Assembly: GCA_031216915.1 (NCBI GenBank) | Contig: JAUFNR010000129.1 | Coordinates: 1 to 64,000 of the forward strand | From: Pictodentalium vernedei | Taxonomy: Eukaryota; Mollusca; Scaphopoda; Dentaliida; Dentaliidae | DNA: 64,000 nt | Reading direction: 5' to 3' | Part shown: positions 33,837-45,069 of the stretch, one piece after another | Layout of the letters: each line of letters begins with the position of its first letter | Position numbering within the stretch: the stretch's first letter is position 1 | Program-made: the position numbers and the translations under genes | Notes under the pieces: model-generated | The model's input: the letters and a program-made list of their open reading frames with translations, nothing else | What the model was told of the DNA's origin: nothing | Database searches by the model: none

Positions 33837-36026
33837 CAAAATGAAAGTGTCAATGACACTGTAGCTCAACTTGTCAAGACAAAGACATGTACATGTATAG
33901 TATGTGACACAGCAATGACAAACATCTAGGTAATGACCTGATAACAAAGGTACATATAAAGTATTGTAACGGTCTGTATATAAATACTGACCGTTGCCAG
34001 TAACAAATGTATAGGTAAAGTATTGTAAAGGTGGGTGACAGTCAGATGCTGAACTAGGAAAAATCTTTGAGTCCCAGAGTGGGTCTGACTGAACCCCAAA
34101 ATATTTGTTCTCATAGCACAGTGATAACAAAGGCACCCCAAAACACACTCGTTCCTGTCCCAAGGTGAAAACAAAAGTACTCAAGAAGTTTTGTGAAGAT
34201 CAGTTCATAAATACGAGCTGTATAGAACTTGTGACAAAAAAAACTAATTTCGGTACAAAATGGCCACTGGCAGCCATCTTGAATTTTGGACCGTACCCAG
34301 AAACACTCATTCTCATCCCAAGGAGATAACAAAGGTACCCAAGAAGTTTTGTGAAGATCGGTTCATAAATACAGCCTCTACCCTGAGCCGTATTGACATG
34401 TGTGCTTACATTGTGTAAGTAGCACTGAATAAATCAAAGTTCATCTAATTTGCATAATTTCTGCACGAAAAAAAACCCCTTAGAATATGTGATATATTCC
34501 ATGTTACTAAACATTCATACAAAAATTTATTCAAATCAGAACTTTCATACAGAAGTTCTATACAAAAGACTGATTGCACTAATTTTGGTACAAAATGGCT
34601 GCTGGTGGCCATCTTGAATTTCGGATCACACCCAAAAACACTCGCTCTCATCGCACGGTGATAACAAAGGTACCCAAGAAGTTTCGTAAAGATTGGTTCA
34701 TAAATATGGCCTCTAGTCTGATCTGTATAGAAGATGTGTACAAAAAACTGATTAGACCTAATTTCGGTACAAAATGGCCACTGGCAGCCATCTTGAATTT
34801 TAGACCGCACCCAGAAACACTCGTTCTCGTCCCAAGGTGATAACAAAGGTACCCAAGACATTTCGTGAAGATCAGTTCATAAATACAGACTCTAGTCTGA
34901 GCCGTATTGACATGTGTACTTACTGTGTGTAAGTCGCACTGAAAAAATCAAAGTTCATCTAATTTGCATAATTTCTGCACGAGAAAAAAACACGTATTAT
35001 ATGTGATGCATCCCATGGTACTAAACATTCACACAAAAAAATTATTCAAATCAGGGCTTTCATATGGAAGTTCTGTGCAAAAATCTGATTGCACCTAATT
35101 TTGTACAAAATGGCTGCCATCGGCCATCTTGAATTTCGGACCAGACCCCAAAACACTCGTTCTCGTCCCACGGTGATACCAAAGGTATCCAAGAAGTTTT
35201 GTAAAGATCGGTTCATAAATACGGCCTCTAGCCCGAGCCGTATTGGCATTTGCACTTACAGTGCTGAAAGTAACCCCAAAAAACATCAAAATTAGTCTAA
35301 TTTGCACAATTTACGTACCATAAAAAAACCTGTATTATATGTGATGTATCCCATGGTACTAAACATTCATACAAAAAATTATTCAAATCAGAGCTTTCAT
35401 ATGGAAGTTCTGTACAAAAAACAGATTTCTGCATCGTCGGTACAAAATGGCAGCTTGCAGCCATCTTGAATTACGGACCGCACCCAAAAACACTCGTTCT
35501 CGTCCCACGGTCATAACAAAGGTACCCAAGAAGGATCGTAAAGATCGGTTCATAAATACGGCCTCTAGCCCGAGCCATAGCAGCTTGGCACTTACAGCTC
35601 TGAAAGTAACACTAAATAAATCAAAGTCAGTCTAATTTGCATAATTTACGCACGAGAAAAAAACCCGTATTATATGTGATGTATCCCATGGTACTAAACA
35701 TTTATACAAAACTTTATTCAAATCAGAACTTTCATACAGAAGTTCTGTACAAAAAACTGATTTTTGCATCATCGGTACAAAATGGCCACTGGCAGCCATC
35801 TTGAATTTTGGACCACACCTAAAAACACTCGTTCCCGTCCCAGGGTCATAACAAAGGTACACAAGAAGTTTCGTAAAGATCGGTTCATAAATACGACCTC
35901 TAGCCCGAGCCATAGCCAATTGTTGACGTACGGACAGACGGACAGACGGCCAGACGGACAGACGGACGACGGACGACGGGCCATGACAATAGCTCAAATT
36001 TGACTTCGTCAAAGTTGAGCTAAAAA
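33837..36026 (-). mobile_element. Helentron-like element, family A, copy 2 of close pair
   Basis: Same organisation and orientation as 30527-32346 and highly similar to it, especially the non-repetitive 3' part (33840-34180 against 30528-30880). Read on the minus strand the 5' end is TTTTTAGCTCAACTTTGACG, followed by a long run of CCGTCTGTCCGTCTG type. The flanks of the two copies differ, so this is a separate insertion rather than a segmental duplication. Confidence 0.78.
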
Positions 36027-36166
36027 TCCATTTTGCACACAAACTGTAGTAAAACGAGGCCGAACTCAATTTAAAAGACAAACTTGCAAAATTTCAGTGA
36101 AAAGAAGGTAAAGTTTCCAACAAACACTTTCATGCCTCCCCCCACCCCCTCCAGCTTCGGCCCTGT

Positions 36167-36350
36167 TCAACCCTTTATCAAATGTAGCGGCCAAAAGTGG
36201 CAGCACTATTTACTAAAATCGCCATTATTTTTTTTTTAAGTTTTCATTTTTTGTCTCAAAAACATAGCTTGTGATTCCTCATTGGAAAGATCTCAACGAG
36301 CTTGTTCCAATGAAGAGTCAACTGCTATGTGTTTTAGACGAAAAAAATAA
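36167..36350 (+). mobile_element. Truncated piggyBac-type MITE E
   Basis: AACCCTTTATCAAATGTAGCGGCCAAAA at its start matches MITE B (in two blocks), followed by the central palindrome with CCTCATTGGAAAGATC / AGCTTGTTCCAATGAAG. The right terminus is missing where the sequence changes just before the piggyBac gene. Confidence 0.6.
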
Positions 36351-36447
36351 GTAATTAAAAGTAGAACTACAGTGCCATGCCATATGTCCTCCCCAGTGCC
36401 AAAACTACTTGATGCCGCAATGCCTAGCATTATTCGATGGCCCTGAT

Positions 36448-38301
36448 CTATACTAAACTGTGGAATTCTTGGAAGCATCCAGCGGTGCGGCATAAATTGA
36501 TGTTGCAGATGGAACAAGCAAATCGTGTCTCCACTGGTCTACCAGATGGAGTTTTTCTTTCTTTCTTTGAGCACACCACACAATTTCTTTTTCTGCCCTC
36601 AAACCTTACAATTTGGTGTGTTCCCATGTGCTCATCAGGCACCTTCACAACCAACGAGCCCCTCCTCTTGCACGAAGTGTACCCTGAAACTAAAGAAGAG
36701 CACACATCCAGACGAAAGTCGAATGCTGAGTACCTCTTCTTTGGTTTCAGGGCCACCGACTCGTAAATAATAAATGAATTGATCAGGCACAATTCTACCA
36801 GATACAACATAAGGTACTTCCAAAATTTTTTGGCTTTACGCCCAACTGTGTAGTATGACCTGAACTGGTCTGATAAGTCAACGCCCCCCATAAACTTGTT
36901 GTAATTTTTGACCACTTCGGGGCACTTTATGGTTACCACATTCTTTCCCATTCTTCTGTCTGTCTCCGTATTTATAATGTTACTTTGATTTGACAGCATC
37001 ATTATGGGTTTACTGTCTTTCCACAGAGTGGACACCAAATTCCCCTTTCTGAAAGTTTTTGAATCACCCCAACACATTTTTTTGGCTGCTTTATTGGGGT
37101 CTTTTAGTTCTGTCGGCATACCCTTTCTATTCTTGCGTACGGTCCCACAAGCATATACCCACTTTTTCTCTAGCTCAGATAAAAGGTTGGGACTCGTGAA
37201 GAAATTGTCAAAATACAGGTGATAATTTTTCCCATACAGCGGTCTGCAAATATTTAATACAACAGACTCGCTCAAATGTTTTGTGGGGCCCGACTCTGAT
37301 TTGCCAGTGTATATACTTGTGTTAAAGCAATAGCCGTTATGTGAGTCCGCCAATATCCATACCTTAAGTCCCCATTTAATGGGCTTTTTGGGCATGTATT
37401 GCTTTAGAGTTGTGCGACCCTTGAAGCCGATCATGGCTTCATCTACACTATATTCTCGGTGAGGCATATAAACTCCTGACTGGAAATTTGCATTTACCAT
37501 GTCCAGCAGGGGTCTCACTTTAAATAGTTTGTCGCGATCGACGTCAGTGTGGTCAGGGGAAACAGAATTGTCTACAATGTGTAGATACTGCGCAAGTTTT
37601 CTGTAACGTTGAATGGGCATTATTTTTGATATGCCTGGCACACTCAATCTATCATCGGTACTCCAGTAATCTTCCGCCCACGGAAGCTGGTGTATGCCCA
37701 TCAGAATCATCAATGCAAAAAAAGCTTTAATTTCAGAAGGGTTTGTGTCCCCTTGACGTTTCCATAAACTGTCCGGACGCACCTCGTGACTTTGCCTGGC
37801 ATACAATTTCGTCTGCTCAGCGACAGTGTCAAAAAAACTTTCACTAAACATCAAGTAAAAATATTCTATTTGGGGCACACTGGAATCACATCCCAAGAGA
37901 TGTTGAGGGCCAATCTTTTCATTGAATTCTGCTGGATTAACAATTAGTTCATGAATTTTTTTCCATTCTGTTTCGGGCGGCAAAAATGTGTTTAATGGGA
38001 GGTCGTCCTCATTGTCAAAATCATCAGACGAGCTGTGTACAGCTGCGCACAAAACGCTTGAATCATGGTCGTCACTATCTGAATCGCTCAAGTCACTTAG
38101 ATCACTTGTGTGGATGGACGAAACGGATATATCTGAAGAAGAGTCCTTTTCAGGCGCCAGTCCGCCTATAAATTGACTGAAGTCATCTGAATCTGATGAT
38201 GAGTAACTGTTGCAGCAATCCCCCGAAAAATTGGGGATGCTGGCGCTCACCATATTTGAATTTTCCACCAAACAATACAACAACGAATGAAATGTATTCA
38301 T
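36448..38301 (-). CDS. piggyBac transposase, uninterrupted
   Basis: A 617-residue DDE transposase of the piggyBac (DDE_Tnp_1_7) family, within the usual 550-650 range. Residues 1-110 are a Ser/Asp-rich acidic tail. The core spans about 112-520, with catalytic aspartates at D287 (YSVDEAMIGFKGR), D365 (HLYFDNFFTS) and D475 (MGGVDLSDQF). The C-terminal cysteine-rich zinc domain has C574, C577, C596, C599, C604, C609 and H614. The enzyme cuts and rejoins DNA at TTAA. An alternative start is M17. No stop or frameshift is seen, unlike nearly all other element genes here. Terminal repeats could not be found with confidence on either side, so it is either a young element with unrecognised ends or a retained, co-opted gene. 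TTAA-flanked MITEs in the window could have been its clients. Confidence 0.95.
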   Translation of the reverse strand: MNTFHSLLYCLVENSNMVSASIPNFSGDCCNSYSSSDSDDFSQFIGGLAPEKDSSSDISVSSIHTSDLSDLSDSDSDDHDSSVLCAAVHSSSDDFDNEDDLPLNTFLPPETEWKKIHELIVNPAEFNEKIGPQHLLGCDSSVPQIEYFYLMFSESFFDTVAEQTKLYARQSHEVRPDSLWKRQGDTNPSEIKAFFALMILMGIHQLPWAEDYWSTDDRLSVPGISKIMPIQRYRKLAQYLHIVDNSVSPDHTDVDRDKLFKVRPLLDMVNANFQSGVYMPHREYSVDEAMIGFKGRTTLKQYMPKKPIKWGLKVWILADSHNGYCFNTSIYTGKSESGPTKHLSESVVLNICRPLYGKNYHLYFDNFFTSPNLLSELEKKWVYACGTVRKNRKGMPTELKDPNKAAKKMCWGDSKTFRKGNLVSTLWKDSKPIMMLSNQSNIINTETDRRMGKNVVTIKCPEVVKNYNKFMGGVDLSDQFRSYYTVGRKAKKFWKYLMLYLVELCLINSFIIYESVALKPKKRYSAFDFRLDVCSSLVSGYTSCKRRGSLVVKVPDEHMGTHQIVRFEGRKRNCVVCSKKERKTPSGRPVETRFACSICNINLCRTAGCFQEFHSLV

Positions 38302-38689
38302 GTATATTTATTTATATATTTAATTACACAGATTTCAATTGGATGAATTCCTATTATTTATGTATAATTGACCAGTGATATGCTGCTCTACAGGGAAACT
38401 ATAACCGCTTGGATACCCCTTCACACCTCAATAGGAAAAAGAAATGCAATAGGAAGCTAGGTCTGTGTGATCCAAGTAAAACAAAATAAAGTTAAACAGG
38501 TCACAAGGGATTTTTAAATCCCACGTCGTCCCTGCGCATCTTAAGTGCGCTAAAACATAGGCCTATAATTCATTCATTGATTCAAATGGACTAATATCAC
38601 TTTGTCAGAAATTTTCTGTCAGACGAATGTATCATTTGTTACTCATTATATTACCTGTGGATTTTAATGGATGGTTGTGTTTTTTGGGG
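38302..38689. other. Unassigned stretch 5' of the piggyBac gene
   Basis: AT-rich. TTAA occurs at several points, but no CCYT-type terminus pairing with the left side was found. Confidence 0.4.
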
Positions 38690-40007
38690 TTTTTTTTATT
38701 TCTTACTTGCTGGGCTCCTATTTTAACAAATGATACCCTTATTCCATAGAGTAGTATAAATATCCGTAATGAAGGTCCTAAATTTATTTTATTCACCATA
38801 TCTTATCACTCAGACATGAGTTTGGAAGTATATGGCACAGAAAGCTTAAACTGTCTAAACAGAGGCCACATTTTATGAATTTACGCGTAGGGCGGCTATG
38901 GGGTAAGACAGGAGAAACTTGGTTTCCTTGCCATTTAGATACTGTAGGAGGCTGCAAATAACTTCAGTGAGTGACTGAGATGTCAGCTCACCAAATTCAG
39001 AGTGAAAGACCTCTGATAGATACCATTCCTTATAAGTAGGGCTCTGAATGCAAAAGGTAGGGCAGGTCTCGGCTCCTATTTTAACAAATGATACCCCTAT
39101 TCCATAGAGTAGTATAAATATCTGTAATGAAGGTCGTAAATTTATTTTATTCACTATATCTTATCACTCAGACATGAGTTTGGAGTTATGTGGCACAGAA
39201 ATCTTCAACTGTCTAAACAGAGGCCACATTTTATGAATTTACACATAGGGTGGCTATGGGGTAAGACAGGAGAAACTTGGTTTCCTTGCCATTTATATAT
39301 TGTAGGAGGCTGCAAATAACTTCAGTGAGTGACTGGGATGTCAGCTCACCAAATTCAGAGTGAAATACCTCTGATAGATACCATCCCTTATGACTTAGGG
39401 CTCTGAATGCAAAAGGTAGGGCAGGTCTCGGCTCCTATTTTAACAAATGCTACCCATATTCCATAGAGTAGTATAATTATCTGTAACAAGGGTCCTAAAT
39501 TTATTTTAGTCACTATATCTTATCACTCTGACATGAATTTAGATGAATGTGGCACAGAAATCATCAAATGTCTAAACAGAGGCCCCATTTTAGGGATTTA
39601 CATGCTGCAATTAATGTTAGTGAGTACCTGAAGTGTCTTCTCATGACGTTCAGAGAGAATGAACTCTGATAGATTGCACCCCTTATGACCAGGCCCCTGA
39701 ATGCAAATGGTAGGGCAGGTTTTGGCCCCTATTTCAGTAAATGTCTGTAATGAGGGTCCTAAATTTATTTTATTCACTATATGTTATCACTCAGACATGA
39801 GTTTGGAGAAAATTCAAAACAAATCAACTTTGGTGACAGATACCATCCTTGATGTCAAGGCCTCTGAGTGTAAAAGGTACATGTAGGGCAGGTCTTGGCT
39901 CCTACATGTATTTCAGTAACTGCTACTCTTATTTCACGAAGTGTTATAAATATCTGTAATGAAGGCCCTATCTTAATTTGAGTCACCATATCTTATCACT
40001 CTTCCAT
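38690..40007. repeat. 358-bp satellite array
   Basis: The phrase GGCTCCTATTTTAACAAATG starts units at about 38715, 39073 and 39432 (358-359 bp apart). Shorter, more diverged units begin near 39726 and 39899. Each unit contains ATCTTATCACTCAGACATGA and TGTCTAAACAGAGGCCACAT. The array continues after the SINE at 40464-40830, and related units lie at 16340-16387 and 23689-24480. Confidence 0.9.
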
Positions 40008-40019
40008 GAGTTTGGAAAT

Positions 40020-40463
40020 TTATTTTTATTTTCTTTATTTATTGGTGTTTAACCGTTTACCTAATGTAGCGGCCAAAACCAGCCAGCGCTATACACGAAA
40101 ATCTCCATTAAATTTTTTAAATATTTTCATTTTTTGCTTCCAAAACATAGGTTGTGACCCCTCATTGGAACGAGTGTGTCGCACTCGTTCCAATGAGGGG
40201 TCACAACCTATGTTTTGGAAGCAAAATTGAAATTTTTTTGTTATACAAGAAATTTTTTTTTTACGAGTGTTGTCTGCCATTAACGTTAGGTAATGGGTTA
40301 ACATCACATATTTATGAACAATGGCTAATTGTGACACAACCGAGAGATAAAGTCAAGTTTAGTCAATTGTTTATACAACATGTTGCCCATTTTAGAGGAC
40401 TTCCATCCCAAGCATTGGTGACTGGGGCCTATTTTACCAGTAAAACAGAGCCGTACTGATGGG
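40020..40463 (-). mobile_element. SINE (family 2) in satellite, split by MITE B
   Basis: The body at 40302-40463 and the tail at 40020-40048 (minus strand TTAAACACCAATAAATAAAG) form one SINE when MITE B is set aside. A 12-bp target duplication GAGTTTGGAAAT flanks it (40008-40019 and 40464-40475), and the satellite unit continues across the site. The 5' end lacks a tRNA-like head, so the copy is truncated or of another head type. Confidence 0.85.
40049..40301. mobile_element. piggyBac-type MITE B
   Basis: 253 bp including TTAA on both sides. Ends are TTAACCGTTTACCTAATG and its approximate inverse (GTTAGGTAATGGGTTAA). The centre is a near-perfect palindrome, TTGCTTCCAAAACATAGG...CCTATGTTTTGGAAGCAA with CCTCATTGGAACGAGTG inside. 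The target TTAA is the one in the tail of the surrounding SINE, which proves precise TTAA insertion. Confidence 0.9.
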
Positions 40464-40830
40464 GAGTTTGGAAATATATTACCCAGAAGCTTTACATCTC
40501 TAAACAGAGAACCCTTTTTAGGGATTTACAATTAGGGCAGCGATGGAGCAGGGTGGTTGAAACTTAGTTTTCTTGCCACATACATGTACATATTATAGTC
40601 GGCTGCAAACAACTTAATTAGTGACAGATGTTTGCTGACAAAATTCGGAGAGAATCAACTTTGGCAGACACCACCCCTTATGACAAGAATTCTGGATGCA
40701 AAATTCAGGGTATGTGTTGGCTCCTATTTCACCAACTTTTGTTCCCATTATTCTAAAGTACGGACTCCAAGCAAGTTTATCTGCTTTGCGGTCAAACCCA
40801 GTGATGTACTGAATTCCAAATAATCAAAAT
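40464..40830. repeat. 358-bp satellite, continuation
   Basis: It resumes at GAGTTTGGAAATATATTACC and holds the CTCTAAACAGAG, TTAGGGATTTACA and GGCTCCTATTTCACCAAC blocks of the array, then fades. Confidence 0.75.
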
Positions 40831-42195
40831 ATGGGGAGAGGGGCTCACATAGAGGGAGCCACATCCTGAATCAGACATAATCTCCCCCTTTCAACTTTTG
40901 CAGTGGACATGATCCGTCTCACAGATTCAACAATTACAATACATGAAACTATAAATACATGTACATGTATATCATTAGCAACTAAATAGCACCCAAAGAA
41001 ATTTTATTATGCACCCCCTTCCCCACCCCCCTCCATTTTCCTAGTCTGTATGTTACCACTGAACACATGGTTCGGCCTGGCATAATAAATGGTATACATA
41101 GCAGTCATAGCACAAAGACAAAATAGTAATGGAAATATGTGTACGAATTGTATCTATGTACTGGGTAGTTCCGTGTGCTATCAATGTACTAGTAGTTCCA
41201 TGTGTTTCCATGTTGTTCATTACATGGTAAATCGATGCACCAGTTGTTTAGGAGGGCTGTCGGTTTAACACTGTATTGGCTTTGGTTGAAACGTACTAGG
41301 GCTGGAATATCTCAGGCAAAACTGGGAAAGGGTTTAAACGTCCCACTCCTTAGATAATAAAATAAGTTAATTGGGTGTACCTACAAACAACTTTTGAAAT
41401 GATGGTCTCTCTAGTCTCTACTGTGTTAGTGAGCGTCATTCTGGTGTTTAGCGTGCGTGCCCCCCGCCCCCTTTGGGATAATTTAACCTGGCCAAATATT
41501 TCAATTACCATTTTGCCTTTTGTCCATTGAGCTGCTATCTATGTAGTTCTATGTGCTACCTATACAGTTCTATGTGCTTCTATGTAGTTCTACATGTATG
41601 TGGTAAATCGATGCACCAGGTGTTTGGGGGTGGTCTGTCGTTTCACGCAATTACACCCAATTAACACCCAATTAAACACCCCAATCAACATACCTACACC
41701 CGAATTGCACAGTTATTGTTTCTTCGGACAATTGCTAGGAACAAGTCCAATGTGTCAACGGAATTTGGATCATTACAAAGTCAAGACTACGCAATTTCCC
41801 CTAATAAAAATATCCTGGTAAACCATGGGTTTATCCATCAAACATCATTGTATACAGTATTCCAGGTTATTACCCTGTAGACACTGGTATTTAGGACCAG
41901 AGATGGTCAGACAGTGGTATAGATGCGGAGGAGGCCACTCTCAACAATTTTGCCGGAAAATTGGAAGTCAATTCGGAAAATTATTGGGACCTTTCTTAGG
42001 CAAATTTATGCCGAATAGCATTAAAATATGGGGTTTTTTTTTGTTTTTTGTTTGTTTTTTTTTAGGGGGTGAGGGGTGGGGATGGGGGACCACAGCACAG
42101 CTTTCGGTGTCAATGTTCCAAACAACGACTAATTTTCAGTACATATATGTTTTCTTTTCTTTTCTTCTTCTCCTTCTTTTGGTTGTTAAACTGTC
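40831..42195. other. Repeat-like but unassigned stretch
   Basis: Segments near 41230-41470 and 41600-41700 (GGTAAATCGATGCACCAG, TTAGTGAGCGTCATTC, AATTGGGTGT-type phrases) recur at 42240-42860, so an unclassified repeat family is present in pieces. There is a T-rich run near 42036-42063. The ORF over 41825-42238 has no motif. Confidence 0.5.
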
Positions 42196-42570
42196 GGGAC
42201 ATTTTCGGCTCGTCAGAAAAGGTCCCCCACACCAGTGATTCAGTAAAGGTATACATTAACTGGTTGTTAAATTGGGTGTTAATTGGGAGTAATTGGGTGA
42301 AATGACAGACCATTTCGGGGAGGGGGGGGGGGCATGGTTTATCACTGTATTGGGCATTGGCTTTGGGCGTTTGGCTGAAACTAGTCGGGACATTTTCAGC
42401 TCGTCAGAAAAGTTCCCCCACCCCCACACCAATGATTCAGTAAAGGTATACATTGACTGGGTGTTTAATTGGGTATTAATTGGGTGAAATGACGGACCAT
42501 TTCGGGGAGGGGGGGGGCATGGTTTATCACTGTATTGGGCATTGGCTTTGGGCGTTTGGCTGAAACTAGT
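42196..42570 (+). repeat. Tandem duplication of about 185-190 bp
   Basis: CGGGACATTTTCGGCTCGTC at 42196 and CGGGACATTTTCAGCTCGTC at 42388 start two units. Both end GGCGTTTGGCTGAAACTAGT, after G-runs of 10-12. Confidence 0.88.
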
Positions 42571-42697
42571 CCAAACTTGGACCCACAGTCCCTAATATAA
42601 TATTTACCTTGCAAGGCTTGGTACGTCTACAGCCTAAGACGTACCAGGGGCAAGGTAAAAAATCATATTACAGACGTGGGTCCGACTCCAAGTTTGG
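42571..42697. repeat. Imperfect foldback
   Basis: Arms TCCAAACTTGGACCCACAG / ACGTGGGTCCGACTCCAAGT and, inside, TACCTTGC...GGTACGTC / GACGTACC...GCAAGGTA. A small MITE-like hairpin between unclassified repeats. Confidence 0.6.
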
Positions 42698-43478
42698 AAT
42701 AGGCTCCCAGGCAAAACCGGGAAAGGGCCAAAACGTTCCATGTCTTAGGAGATGGTACAAGAATTTAATTGGTTGTAACTATAACTGTGTGAAACGACGG
42801 GCTCTCCACCGAGTTAGTGAGTGTCATTCCGATGTTTTGTCCCCCTGCCCCTTCACTGTGAGCGATAAACTAACCTGACCGAATAGTGGCAGAAAGGGCT
42901 ACTTAATCAAAATATATACATAATCTCTTAAGTTTTTTCCAACTTGTCGTTAAAAACTCGGATATTGTCAATACTTCTATCCATTTTAGTTGACTGCAAA
43001 GAAAAGCACGTTTGCTTACAAACCAGATGTTTACAACTGTAGCGGATGATGACAAAATCGAGGTAGGTCAGACGGGGCAGGTTCTCCTTGCTCGAGCATT
43101 CCTTACTAGGATTTTTTCAATGCCTATATTAAACAGCTGTACAGAGTTCTGAAAACGAAAGATATGGCATTTGTATCTGAATATTTTATTAAATGTAGGT
43201 TTTAGAAATTTTGTGACTGAACAATATAATTGCTAATCAGGGACAGTCTCTGAAAGATTTTTCTTGCGAAACATTAATTGGTTATGTAATCCTTCTCACG
43301 TGACCGCACTAAAACAGCTTTTCATACCCGGTGGTTTGTACACAAATGACGTGGTATTAACAAGTGCGGTTTTGTATGCAATTTACATGTAATAATATTT
43401 TACATAGGACCAAAGTTGTTTTACATAAGAAAATAAAGTAGTTGACATACTATTTACATGGAAAATCTATTGAGTTTT
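42698..43478. other. Spacer with weak candidate first exon
   Basis: At 43027-43062 (plus) ATG opens 12 codons (MFTTVADDDKIE) followed by GAG|GTAGGTCAG, a possible splice donor. No further exon was found, so it is only a note. The remainder shows nothing recognisable. Confidence 0.2.
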
Positions 43479-43883
43479 TTAACCCTTTACTCAAGAAACA
43501 GTCACAAGCTTATTGTAGCTTACAATATCAACTGCTAGGTTTCTCACCCCAAAACGGGCAAAAATGGTAATGGTAAAGCTGAAGAATAGGGGACTTTTCC
43601 TTTTATGTAAAAACAGCACATTTTTCTCACCTTTTTTCTACATTTTCCTATTCCTAGTTATGTTTTCGATAAAAAGACCGAAAGATATTCACTTTTACTG
43701 GCAATTATAACCTCCCAACAAACGTTTTTTAACTGTGCGATTTGTGACGTTCGCATTCATCGATCCTCCATATTTTTGGTGATTTTTGGCGTCTGATCTG
43801 TGTATTGGTTGTTTTTTAATGACGTCACGGGGGAGAAAATCATTGCAAAAAGCGGGTACGCTTGTTTGTTCTGTTCCCGACAT

Positions 43884-43963
43884 GGTCTAGGGTCAGTGTA
43901 GTGGGGGCTAGGGTTAGCTTACCGGTAAGCTAACCCTAACACTCATTACACTGACCCTAGACC
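43884..43963. repeat. GGGTTA-containing palindrome inside Merlin
   Basis: Arms GTCTAGGGTCAGTGTAGTG and CATTACACTGACCCTAGAC enclose an inner perfect palindrome, GGGTTAGCTTACCGGTAAGC continuing to TAACCC. It lies in the 3' non-coding part of the Merlin element. Confidence 0.85.
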
Positions 43964-44124
43964 TACAATCGCCAGCCAAAGAGAAAACGAAAGTTATGTA
44001 CTTACCTCATTTATCCTATTTAGAGAACGTACACCATTCTAATTGTACAATTCAAAGAATAAAAATGTAACGAGAACAGGAACATGTAACTTTAAAAAAA
44101 CGACGATTGAAGAACTTTTAACAA

Positions 44125-45069
44125 TTAAAATTCGTTAACTTTATATTGTTTTTGAATGGTAGAGAGCAGTAGCTGGAAAAGATCATAACCGTTCCTGTGA
44201 TTTTCCATTTTTCGCATAATAAATTCATCTAAAAAAGCCCCCAGATTTCCTTTGCTTGTTCCCCTCATGATTTTTAATTGTGCTTTGAGTTCCCCGTGTA
44301 GATGTTCAACACAATAATATGGACGCCAGTGTCAGAAACAAACTCCAAAGAATGGTTCACAGTGTTGTGGTGATAACCATACTTGTTAAAGCACTGATAC
44401 GCCTTCCACATATCAGAAACAATAATTGTACCAGAGGCTATATTTGTTTTTAGTATGGGTAGTAACACTTTTTTTGTTCTCTTCTTCACAATCCTACAGT
44501 TGAAAATTTTCCTTCTCCTCTCATTCATCGTAAAAATCCATTCATCCATACCACAGTATGTCCTTCCCATACCATACTTTCTTTTTCCACCAATTTTTTT
44601 TTCGTCGATTTCCACGATATCACCCACCCCACCCAACACTGAAGTTTTGCAATAAGTAACTAGTGCATAAATCTCTAAAGAAACTGTACCAGTCAACTAG
44701 AGTTTTTTCTGATATTTGTGTCATGAGCACACACTGAGTTATCTGAATTTTACACACAAAAAAATACAGACAGGCAATAATCTGTTTTGTAGTAAGTTTT
44801 GAGTTAAAGAAGAAACTGTTCTTTCAGGCAGAATATTTTTTTTTGCACAGACGGCAACGGAAAACTTCCCCGTCAATTTTGCTGGTATCTTTTATCAGAA
44901 TACACTTGGTAACATTGTCGGGTGTTGAACAATTGTCACATTTTATGTTTTTTGGTAAAATTTCGTCGTAACGCAACCAATTTTTCAATTCTTCAATGTT
45001 ATTTAAAACCGCGAAGAAAGCAAAGATATCCATTTTCAAGCAGGCGATAATTTCATTGAAAAATATCAT
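44125..45069 (-). pseudogene. Merlin transposase, decayed
   Basis: Reading on the minus strand, the first block (45069-44824) has the N-terminal region and two Cys pairs (CDNC and CRLC) of a zinc ribbon. A frame change at an A-run follows, then a helix-turn-helix-like block (SKLTTKQIIACLYFFVCKIQ, then ISEKTLVDWYSFFRDLC). A second frame change falls at a GGGTGGGG run. After it comes the catalytic block VEIDEKKIGGKRKYGMGR (first Asp), WIFTMNERRRKIF and IIVSDMWKAY (second Asp), then VNHS. A third frame change leads to VEHLHGELKAQLKIMRG (Glu) and a C-terminus ending near 44125. So the DDE triad is recognisable but the gene has about three frameshifts and cannot make the enzyme. Confidence 0.88.

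Noticed and set aside
31138-36003. A set of similar 70-140-codon frames (for example 31138-31560, 34445-34861, 35632-36081)
   Set aside because: They recur because the frames lie in tandem units of two related Helentron-like elements; no family motif, and the frames change between units.
38440-38560. TTAA sites 5' of the piggyBac gene as possible element end
   Set aside because: Compared with candidates near 36350 they show no matching inverted repeat.
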